This document shows positions 56,498 to 64,000 of a DNA stretch of 64,000 bases, piece after piece. Source of the DNA: Hydnum rufescens UP504. Lineage: Eukaryota > Basidiomycota > Agaricomycetes > Cantharellales > Hydnaceae. How positions within the stretch are numbered: position 1 is the first letter of the stretch; each line of letters begins with the position of its first letter. The translations under genes were made by a program, and so were the position numbers. The stretch is taken from positions 47,627 to 111,626 of the forward strand of contig MU129094.1 of NCBI GenBank assembly GCA_014904985.1. Direction: 5' to 3'. Under the pieces are notes generated by a model. The model did not search any database, was not told the origin of the DNA, and saw only the letters and a list, made by a program, of their open reading frames with translations.

Positions 56498-58160
56498 ATG
56501 TGCTATAGAAGAAGGGTTGGGAGCTCTGATGACTGTCAAATCAAAATCTGGTTCAGCCAGTGCGTAGAGGGGAGACTGTGTTTCTGTTTATTCAAATGGG
56601 TTGGTTTGCTTCAATGGTTGATCACTCTCTGCAAGATATGTATGTGTTATTGGGAAATGGAATGTGATATGGACTAGCAATAGTCAATGATATATCGTAG
56701 ATGCTTATAGGAAGGCTTATACGTCGTATGGAATGCTTATAGGAAGGCTTATATGTGAGGGATGCTTGTGGAAAGGCTTATATGTGTTCGTGTTGTGATT
56801 GTTCATTTACTGATATTTGTGTGTTCTTGTTTACATCCTCCTAGTCAAAATGCGGATATCTGTGGGCTGTAGAATGGTCAGTGCTTGGTTAGTTTGGTTA
56901 GTATGCTTCAATCTTCTTTCCTGACTCGTATTTCGTTATGCTTACCTTTTCCTTGGATGTCCAGCAACTCTAACCTTAGGTTCTGCAACTATCCTTGGCT
57001 TCAGTATTTCGTGTAGATGGCTTCCAGTAGCTTGGTCTCAACAACCTTGAAGATGACTTAGCTCCAGATGGCTTTAGATAGACTTTTCTTTAGATTATAA
57101 GCAGAATGGTTGACAGTAGTAGACAGTGGTTGATTTCCAGAGTGAGGAGATGGGGGGGAACAAGAAAATCTGCTAGCTTATATACCTATCTGAAGGTGGC
57201 TGTGCATGGAGCAAGAACAAAAGAGTAATAAAGCTATGAGATCATAGTGATGTCATGGGGGAGTCATAGTGGAGTAGAACAAAAGAGTAATAAAGAAATG
57301 ATGTCATAATGCGGTCATAGCTGAGTCATCCATAGAGTGTGAAGTCATAGTGAAGTCATAGTGATGTCATTCATAAAGAGAACAAAAGGATTCATAAAGG
57401 AAATGATGTCACTAGTTTGCTGAGCTTGTGGAGTAGTTGGAGCATGATGTCACTGATCTTGTGATGTGTTTTGGAGCTCATGAGAAGCGAAATTAAGGGA
57501 CATCTCTGGGTTCTGGAGATTAATCTGAGCATAGTCCAGTGGTTAAGGTGTTTTTGTTACTGGTTAATAAAAGGAACAAGTGCATGGTGTGGGATTCGAT
57601 GCAGAGACAGCAGTTTGCATCCGAAATAGGCGTGCTTGGTATCATTCGATGCGGACTTTTAACAGCTTTCTGAGCGCGGTGGTTCCGAGCAGATCCGGTG
57701 TAAACTGACAGAGAAATTCGTTTTTTACTGATGGGTGTTGATTCTGATAGTAATATCATTCTGTAGAGTTCAGTTTTGATCTGTTCTTTGCGCACTAGGT
57801 ACTATTGGATGCAGATTTTTTATATCTTTCTAGGCGTGGTTGTTTCAAAAGGATTGGATGCGAACTGATGGAGAAATTCGTTTTTTACTGGAAATTCTGA
57901 ATTTTGATAGTAAAATTGGTCTGGAGAGTGCAGTTTTGGTCCGTTCGACTTGTGTTTGGTACCGTTCGAAAGGTGTAAATTGTAGCTTTCTAAGCGTTAT
58001 ATGGGCATACCTCTCCGATCAAAACTGACAGAGTTATAAAACAAATTTGGTTTCTGCACATAGCCATAATTAATCTCATAATCGGTCATGTGATCATCCA
58101 ATGGCTGGAAGTAGTGTAATTTTGCATTTTCTGATACTGGATGTTTTTATCTTCCACAGC
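56498..58160. mobile_element. Copy B of the ~1.6-kb non-coding element, inserted in a module exon
   Basis: Same orientation, edges and internal arrays as copy A. Flanked by GCAGT at 56493-56497 and 58161-58165, an exact 5-bp target duplication. Length 1663 bp against 1600 for A; identity looks about 80-85% by eye. Confidence 0.8.
57639..58060. repeat. Three ~160-bp tandem units in element B
   Basis: Starts at 57639, 57799 and 57959. The period matches copy A. Confidence 0.75.
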
Positions 58161-58243
58161 GCAGTTTCATTCCTGGTTTTCATTCAGGGCATGTCATTTG
58201 GTGGGTCTGTGGCCAGGGGTTCATGTGGGTTCTGGTCCAATAT

Positions 58244-58356
58244 CTAGAGAAGTAGTTAATGAACTAGTTAAACATGAATGCAGCACAAAAAGAGCAGCTC
58301 ATGCTGCTCTTTTTGCACCACAAGAATAAGGAATAAAAATAAAAAATAAAACATAC
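58244..58356 (-). other. Module M1 intron with hairpin
   Basis: Donor AAG/GTATGT, acceptor TTCTCTAG, branch-like TTAACTA. Hairpin arms 58286-58298 and 58303-58315, 13 bp perfect, loop of 4. Exon-end hairpin 58362-58396 has a 14-bp perfect stem (AGTACCCCACACCC). Confidence 0.65.
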
Positions 58357-58479
58357 CTTGTAGTACCCCACACCCACTGCAGGGGTGTGGGGTACTTGGG
58401 CCATGGACTCCAGGTTGTCCATATGACCATTCATATGGGTCTTCCAGCTGTGTCTGTTACTAAGGATATATCATCAGCT

Positions 58480-58740
58480 GTAACTTGCTGAAAAAAAGCT
58501 TACATCCTGTCAGTAAGGTTACAATCCCTGTAGTGATATATCATCTCATTAGGTAATTCCTAAAATCCCATAATGGGATATTATTATATTTATTGAATCC
58601 ATAATTACATAATTATAATGTATATACTGAATATTGGATGGATATATCCACCAAATCTGCTCCCTGCAGGTAGGGATTACACTGAAAAGATGATGGATCA
58701 CATACCAGCTAAAAGTTCTTGCAAGATACAAGAACTTTGC
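58480..58740 (-). other. Possible extra intron in the long M1 exon
   Basis: CTG/GTATGT near 58697 and CAG or TAG acceptors near 58470-58490. An AAAGTTCTTG…CAAGAACTTT hairpin (10 bp) lies just before the donor, like the exon-end hairpins, but its sequence is unrelated to theirs. Confidence 0.4.
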
Positions 58741-58905
58741 ATGCATATACTGCAGGGCCTTCATTTCATGGGTGTTTTGGGGTTTGATTTTGTAGCACTT
58801 GCCCAGGTGGCTGTGCACGTCTGTATTTTGGGTGGGGCCTCATCTGTATTCACATAGGGTATCATCTGTGTTCTCATCGGATGGGTTGCTGTGTAGGGAG
58901 GGGCC

Positions 58906-59017
58906 CTAGAATAATAACCAAACAATGTGTCCATAACAAACAAAAAGGAAGCAGCACCAAAAGAGCAGCAGAGGCTGCTCTTTTGGTGCTGCTGTGTACA
59001 GGATGATGAATACTCAC
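58906..59017 (-). other. Module M2 intron with hairpin
   Basis: Donor CAG/GTGAGT, acceptor TATTCTAG. Hairpin arms 58951-58969 and 58974-58992: 19 bp perfect, loop of 4. Exon-end palindrome 59023-59058 with a central CTGCAG. Confidence 0.7.
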
Positions 59018-59188
59018 CTGATAGTACCACACACCCACTGCAGTGGGCATGTGGTACTACATTCCCTCCATTGTTGCATAGTGCATGGGTTGCTTGAGGA
59101 TTGGGGTCTGACATGGCTGTGCACATCCATACTTCGTGTGGGGCTTCATCATGTTCTGGTTGGGTGGGTTTTTGTAAAGGGAGGGTGC

Positions 59189-59295
59189 CTAATAATGAAT
59201 AATAGATTAGTATTAGAAGATGGAGAGACTGCACCAAAAGAGCTGCTCTAGCTGCTCTTTTGGCGCCATTGTACCTATATTTACAGGAGACTCAC
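59189..59295 (-). other. Module M3 intron with hairpin
   Basis: Donor AAG/GTGAGT, branch TACTAAT, acceptor ATTATTAG. Hairpin arms 59231-59246 and 59251-59266 with two mismatches. Exon-end hairpin 59301-59316/59321-59336 is 16 bp perfect with a 4-nt loop. The exon ending here closes with an in-frame TAA. Confidence 0.7.
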
Positions 59296-59485
59296 CTTAG
59301 AGTACCACACACCCACTTTGGTGGGTGTGTGGTACTGTGCTTTGCCTCCCATTGTGTAAGTTGTGGGGACTTGGGGGCTTCGTTCTCAGGTTCAGTATTG
59401 GGTTGCAGGTGGCTGCGCAGGTCCGTGGTTCATCTTGGATCTTGGCAGTGTTCTTGTTGTGGGGTTTCGTGCATTGAGAGGATAC

Positions 59486-59593
59486 CTAGAATGATGAGAA
59501 ATATGTTAGTTTAGAAAAAAATAGAAGTAGTGCCCAAAGAGCAACCACTGTTGCTCTTTGGGCACCATTGTACATGACACAGGAAAAACTCAC
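59486..59593 (-). other. Module M4 intron with hairpin
   Basis: Donor TTG/GTGAGT, branch CTAAC, acceptor ATTCTAG. Hairpin arms 59531-59545 and 59550-59564, 15 bp perfect. The stem reads AGAGCAAC/GTTGCTCT where other modules have AGAGCAGC/GCTGCTCT. Confidence 0.7.
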
Positions 59594-59756
59594 CAAGGAT
59601 TACCACACACCTGCCGCAGTGGGTGTGTGGTACAAAATTTCATTGATGGTTGTGTTTGGGGGCCAGGCACTCCAGGCTTGGGCAGCTGCACATTGAGTTT
59701 TGTGTTGGCAGCTGATCCGTGTCCTCATTGGGCAGGTTTTCACACAGGAAAGGGAC

Positions 59757-59873
59757 CTACAACAATGATAAATAATACATTAGTCAAAAAAAAGAAAACA
59801 TAGGGTGCCAAAAGAGCAGCTTTTGCTGCTCTTTTGGCACCAGTGAGATCAGATGTACATGATACTACCATAC
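59757..59873 (-). other. Module M5 intron with hairpin
   Basis: Donor CAG/GTATGG (weaker), branch GACTAAT, acceptor GTTGTAG. Hairpin arms 59804-59820 and 59825-59841: 17 bp perfect with a TTTT loop. The exon-end hairpin is degraded here. Confidence 0.65.
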
Positions 59874-60031
59874 CTGCTGAAGTGGGTGTGGTGCCATACC
59901 TGATTCGTTGTCATAGTCACATGGGTTGGGGGCTGCGCATATACGTGGGGTCTTGCATGGACTATGGCCTGCATTGATTTTCGGGTGGCCATTGTGGGTT
60001 GTGTATCATCATTAAGGCAATAACTTTAAAC

Positions 60032-60134
60032 CTAGAAAGGAAATAATATGGTTAGTTAAAATGTTAAAGGAGTGCAAAAAGGGCAGCTTTTGCTGCCCTT
60101 TTTGCATGGCTGTATATAGTATGAGAGAACTCAC
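60032..60134 (-). other. Module M6 intron with hairpin
   Basis: Donor TAG/GTGAGT, branch AACTAAC, acceptor TTTCTAG. Hairpin arms 60073-60087 and 60092-60106: 15 bp perfect, TTTT loop; the stem reads GGGCAGC/GCTGCCC. Confidence 0.7.
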
Positions 60135-60205
60135 CTATATGACCACACCTGCTGTGGTGGGTGTGTGGTCCTGTTCTAGTTCCGTGGGGTGTTGTTGGTT
60201 GAGTC

Positions 60206-60293
60206 CTATATATGATTGAGTTAGCTTAGGTAATCATCAAAACAAACCACTCAATGCTGGGACTTTCTGGGCTCGAAAGAGTGCCCGATTAGG
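60206..60293 (-). other. Possible upstream intron of the module array
   Basis: GCTAACTC branch-like text and a CATATATAG acceptor at 60206. The donor is not identified. Confidence 0.3.
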
Positions 60294-60838
60294 GGTGGTA
60301 CCAACATCATATAGATAGATAATAAGTACCTAGAGAGAAAATAAATACTAAATAATCTATATTTGTCCAATACAAGTGTGGAAATGTGTGATAGTCAGTT
60401 GGATTGCACTAAGGCACCATGTGCAAAGCACAATTGGGCAACTTCCATACATTATAATTGGCCCAAATTTTAGTATGTTGGTGGCATGTATGTATATCTC
60501 ACAGGTGATGAAACAAATTGGATGATCAGGCCAATTTTCATTTTTCTCACATCTTTAATTTCCTATTCAGGAAATTGAAGGCACAAGAAATTGAAAATTG
60601 GCCCAATCGTCCAATTTGTTTCATTGCCTGTGAGATATACATACTTGCCACCAACATACTAAAATTTGGGCCAATTATAATGTATGGAAGTTGCCCAATT
60701 GTGCTTTGCACATGGTGCCTTAGTGCAATCCAACTGACTATCACACATTTCCACACTTGTATTGGACAAATATAGATTATTTAGTATTTATTTTCTCTCT
60801 AGGTACTTATTATCTATCTATATGATGTTGGTACCACC
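60294..60838. repeat. Near-perfect palindrome with 247-bp arms and a 51-bp centre
   Basis: Arms 60294-60540 and 60592-60838 start GGTGGTACCAACATC and its complement. I count about 6 differences, all in the inner 60 bp; the outer 180 bp is exact. No transposase. It looks like a foldback element or a recent inverted duplication. A transcript through it would be a long double-stranded RNA hairpin. Confidence 0.9.
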
Positions 60839-60865
60839 TTGGACCACCATATATCAGGACCTTCT

Positions 60866-60899
60866 TAGGTACCAAATCCCAGGCACTTTTTGGTACCTA
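60866..60899. repeat. Short hairpin TAGGTACCAAA…TTTGGTACCTA
   Basis: 11-bp perfect arms with a 12-nt loop. The GGTACCAA core also starts the MITE-like repeat at 55.6 kb and the palindrome arms. Confidence 0.5.
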
Positions 60900-61231
60900 G
60901 GGAGGCCCTCCTGACATGGGGCCCAATTGGGCCAAATACCACCTCGGTCAGCCACTTGGACTGATCTCAAAAGACATGTCGAACCGCATCAAATTAATTG
61001 CCTATGAGGCATCAAAATCCTTTGATCTCAAATAATTTCAATGCCATGACCTCGGGCGACAGACATGGTCTTTTGATCTCAAATAATATCAACATGGGGA
61101 CTTAGACTACATAGATCAATGTATCAATGAGCTTCCAAGTTAAATTAATCAGTGTACATCTATTATCTATTCAAGAGACAAGAAACTACAAGATTGACAA
61201 GGACATGAATCCAACAGGATGACAAAAGAGC
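60900..61231. other. 3' region of the 61.2-kb gene
   Basis: AT-rich. A TTTTGATCTCAAATAAT sentence is repeated near 61020 and 61070. No gene seen. Confidence 0.4.
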
Positions 61232-62592
61232 TCAAAATAAGGAGGATCCAGCAAACACATTCAATCCAAGGCCCAAATCAGGATATTGTGCAAGCAATGC
61301 ATCAAAGTCACTAGGAGGGACATCATTTGGCACCACAGGGTTGTACACTCCAGTGTTCAGCCCATTTTCCCAGTTAACTGGCACAGCGAATGGGTCGGGT
61401 CCTGAGGCACTGCCAGAAATACCACCAAGTGATGCATCAAATGTAGATGCCCCCTGCTCTTCAGGCTCTTCATCTGACTCCGCTATGAACTCGCTGGATA
61501 TCATGTCCCTAGCGCCCTTCTTCCTGCCACCACGAACCCGTTTCTTCTTCTGGACCGGTCCCCCACTCGTATCAGACCTTCGCTTTCGGGATCTAGATGA
61601 GCCTGTGGCAACTGAATTTGACTGTGGGTTGTTGGGTTCTGGGGGGGGAGCATTTTCAGTGGCTGAAGAACCCACCCCATTCACACCATTATGACTTTCT
61701 GGTCCACCCGAGCCCTCAGATTCGTATGCTTGCCCAGCAGTAACAAGTATTGCATTATATCGATCCACAACAATAGCAGTGTCATCTGGCAATCTCGTGT
61801 CATCCGCCAACTGTAGAATTTGAACCCGCTGCAAATCATCCTTCGGTTCAAAAAATGCCCGCCACAGTTTCTTCCAACTATCCGTTCGGACCACTGATAC
61901 ATCAAGTGACATTAGATTCAGAAAGTCCAACTCTGTGACCCAATTCTCCATCTTCAGATGATTGTTGGCAAGGAATCTGGGTAGAGTTGCCCATGGCACC
62001 CTAGGGACGTGGCCAACAAATGGCTTCAGAAGATTTTGGAGCTCTTCTGAAATCTCCTTCCGCATCATGTGCATAGTTTTTGGGACCTTCCGCCTCACGT
62101 CCCTTTGCAGCCGCTGCTCCCCTTGATAGACTAGGATGTGAGAATGAATCATCTTCAGCAATGTGCTGTCCTTGGGAAATGATTCATCCAGCCATGCTTT
62201 CATCGCTGGTGTCCCAGTAAACACAGCATTGTGTTTGGATGCTGCCTCATCAGGAATGCCACTAAACAATGCGCAGAACCCATGGATGTTCATAGTAGCC
62301 ATCCATTTCAAATCATTGGTCCAATGTTTTGTTGTTTGCTTGATGACTTTACCCATAGCGGCAGGAGATAGTGTGATCGCAGCGGCCTGGGCAGCCTTTG
62401 AAGCATTGTGTTGTTCCACAAGTTCTTTGGCCTTCTTCTTCCACTCAGCAGAGTCTTCACCACCATGTTCAAGAATGAGCGAACGGTATGCAGGCTGTAT
62501 AACCTTCTCCACATACTCATGATGAGGCCGATCCAGGTCAGAATCCTTCTCATACGAGTGATGAAACACATTCCATGGATTCCCTCCACTTC
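61232..62592 (-). CDS. Main exon of an unknown nuclear-type protein (~450 codons)
   Basis: The open segment reads GGNPWNVFHHSYEKDSD at its start, with an acceptor-like AAG at about 62593, so an upstream exon is likely. Helical first half (EWKKKAKELVEQHNASKAAQ, NIHGFCALFSG, WLDESFPKDSTLL). Near residues 325-354 there is a bipartite basic stretch (SRKRRS … KKKRVRGGRKKGAR) that should act as a nuclear localisation signal. The tail is acidic then Gly/Ser/Pro rich. I believe it belongs to a basidiomycete family of unknown function often found in many copies. No DNA-binding or catalytic motif recognised. Confidence 0.65.
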
Positions 62593-62647
62593 ATTGTTCT
62601 CTGGTATTGATGCCAAGGTTGCCAATCTGCATCACTGACTCCAGAGG

Positions 62648-63335
62648 TCACTCCCATTCCTTGGCCTTTTGCTCTAGCTGTTGATTCATAGCATCAACTA
62701 TCTCCCTAATCTCAGCAATTGGTTGCTCAGTAAAGGGGCCTCCAAGAGATTTGGCCAGGACCTCGTCGCCACTATCAATGTCTCCACCATTCTCAAGACC
62801 GTGGTCAATCTCATCCTCACTTCCTTCCCCATCATCAAGGAACAGGGGAGTATCATCCCTATGGTCTTGAGTGGGAGTGGGAGTGGGAGTGGGAGTGCAG
62901 AAATCAAAATCCAGTTCGTCAAAATAAAAGGCAAGGGGCGAACGCAAGTGGGGCGAATGCAACTGGAGCGAAGAGTGGTATGGAGAATTTCCAGGGAAGC
63001 TGGGGAACTGTGAGGAGAGCCCAAGGAATTCTGAGGGGCCAGAGAACTGCCCGTAGAGAGGGCTGGAGAATTGACAGTATTGTGAACCGGGGAATTGGCA
63101 ACGGAGCCGACAGGTGAGTGAGCAGGACTTACATCCGCCATGGATTGGATTGGGGGGTGGAGGGCCCCCGACGACAATGGTGCATCCGACTGTCGTGGTG
63201 GTATTTCAACACTCCATTTCATGCGAGGAGCTGCTGACTGTTGAACTAGATCACCAACTACACTTTTCATGGGTGCATCAGATGACCCGTTGCTCTGGGC
63301 TTAGTGGAAGGCCTGGCCGTAGAAGACTCTGCCAT
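62648..63335 (-). CDS. Upstream exon(s) of the same gene, Ser/Pro-rich and acidic
   Basis: Segment 62962-62648 reads FYFDELDFDF, DDGEGSEDEIDHGLENGGD and REIVDAMNQQLEQKAKEW. A 63-bp intron (GTGACC…GAAG, 62655-62593) would join KEW to DGGNPWN in frame; the donor is weak. Further up, an S/P/A-rich frame (MADVSPAHSPVGSVANS) needs a frame change near 62990. A start at MAESSTARPS (63335) is possible. Intron or indel at each frame change is not resolved. Confidence 0.5.
62870..62898. repeat. GGGAGT hexamer microsatellite in coding sequence
   Basis: About five units; on the minus strand they encode a TPTPTPTPT run. Confidence 0.9.
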
Positions 63336-63481
63336 TTTACCCTTAGAAAAGGCTGGGCTGGCAGTCAGCACTGTCACCTGTTTATTTCTCTTATACGTTT
63401 TTCATGCTTTTGGTGGCATAGCGAATGTGAAGAAGTATGTTGTTATGGAACTTGGGATTTTAGCAGCAGGGGAGTGCAATA
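63336..63481. promoter_or_regulatory. Probable 5' region of the 61.2-63.3 kb gene
   Basis: No frame; directly upstream of the possible start. No clear TATA box. Confidence 0.3.
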
Positions 63482-63645
63482 GGTGCAGTGTCAAAATCCA
63501 AACCACGACGGCTGGATGGAAAACCAGATATTAACACAGCCGGAGTTGGGAGCACAATGCAGTGTACTGTCAAACTCCAGGCCACAACGGATGTGTGGAA
63601 AAGTTGAGACTAGGGTAGTTGGAGTTGGGAGCCCTTGCAATGGTG
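63482..63645. repeat. Two degenerate ~80-bp tandem copies
   Basis: Both hold TGCAGTGT…GTCAAA, CCACRACGG and GGAGTTGGGAGC in the same order. Confidence 0.6.
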
Positions 63646-64000
63646 AAGGAATCCGCGAAAAATCGCCGATATAGCTCTTTATAGTAAGGCAGAGAGGGTT
63701 TTTATCCCATCATTCATTGAGCACATTGCAGAACATAAGGAGGCGGATCAGACTTGAGGCGATAGATATAAGGACGATAAGGGGTCGAGGGATCGAGCAT
63801 ATTTGGCCGAAGAGTGTAGTCGTGGGGTTCCAAAGTTCCACGAGGGCGAAGAGCCACTTAGTTGGCTTTGGCAGCAACGCCTGGTTATGTGGGGCATGCC
63901 CCATATTGGGGGATGTTGGGAAGCCCAAGAATGGAAGTGCCGCTGACTATTTGAGAACACCAGAGTCCACTCCTTCTGGACGTAGTATATCGTAACAAAG
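63646..64000. other. No gene recognised
   Basis: Two opposed ORFs of 72 and 92 codons overlap here without recognisable motifs. Confidence 0.35.

Larger units (their letters stand above)
56226..60205 (-). repeat. Tandem array of exon/intron-like modules with paired hairpins
   Basis: Seven introns on the minus strand (listed separately), each with a GTRNGT-type donor, CTAAY-like branch point and YAG acceptor, and most with an intronic hairpin. Removing element B (56498-58160) leaves exons of about 199, 549, 171, 190, 163, 158 and 71 bp. Most exons end in a second hairpin (ACCACACACCC…GGGTGTGTGGT) right before the donor. Exons share peptide-level traces (PHTHCSGCVVL), but two carry stops (TAA in 59296-59485, TGA in 59594-59756) and lengths are not all multiples of three. 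It is either a decayed modular gene or a structured non-coding transcript. Confidence 0.65.

Noticed and set aside
58761..59237. 158-codon minus-strand ORF read as one protein
   Set aside because: It runs through a complete intron (58906-59017) with strong splice signals and a hairpin; the frame is open by chance.
58286..60106. Hairpins followed by T runs as bacterial-type terminators
   Set aside because: The context is eukaryotic, with splice donors, branch points and acceptors at fixed spacing.
56226..60205. CRISPR-like array
   Set aside because: Repeat units are over 250 bp, contain diverged exons, and there are no uniform short repeats and spacers.
60518..60775. ORFs in the palindrome as a gene
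   Set aside because: Both strands are open because the sequence is its own inverted copy; no protein motif.
1..64000. tRNA or rRNA genes
   Set aside because: Only tRNA-like primer sites of retroelements were found; no cloverleaf or rRNA segment was recognised.

Overview
The window looks like repeat-rich chromosomal DNA of a filamentous basidiomycete, most likely an Agaricomycete. The reasons are chromodomain-type Ty3/gypsy and Ty1/copia elements, a fungal Tc1-type transposon, short spliceosomal introns (about 65-150 bp, GTRNGT donors, CTAAY branch points) and protein families that look basidiomycete-like. This is inference; no species is named. I see no tRNA, rRNA or CRISPR.

Layout. (1) 1-19.1 kb is a nested stack of mobile elements, all retroelements on the minus strand. 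A copia element (gag start, half-tRNA-iMet primer site, 5' LTR) is interrupted by gypsy G2. G2 is interrupted by a Tc1 transposon with an intact DD34E transposase and by gypsy G1. G1 is interrupted between integrase and chromodomain by a 1.6-kb element (A) with no coding capacity. (2) 19.1-26 kb holds a 482+-codon gene of an unknown family and diverged copies of a repeat unit. (3) 24.5-55.4 kb is a mosaic of a roughly 4.6-kb unit, copied head-to-tail and in inverted orientation. The unit carries a small C2H2 zinc-finger gene plus other decayed coding blocks. One copy (39.6-40.1 kb) keeps an intact two-exon zinc-finger reading frame. A 2.28-kb TIR element with a 5-bp target duplication sits at 46.2-48.5 kb, and a 25-N gap lies at 44,967-44,991. 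(4) 56.2-60.2 kb is a tandem array of at least seven exon/intron-like modules on the minus strand. Most 5' splice sites lie between two hairpins, and the stems change in a pair-preserving way. A second copy (B) of the 1.6-kb element is inserted in one module. (5) 60.29-60.84 kb is a near-perfect palindrome with 247-bp arms. (6) 61.2-63.3 kb is a minus-strand gene for a nuclear-type protein of unknown function.

How it fits together. The retroelements are decayed; several stops are TGA where arginine is expected, which suggests CpG decay. The Tc1 transposase, the 1.6-kb elements and the palindrome look younger. Coding calls within the 4.6-kb repeats are mostly pseudogene-level. The module array at 56-60 kb is the least explained structure and the best candidate for something undescribed.
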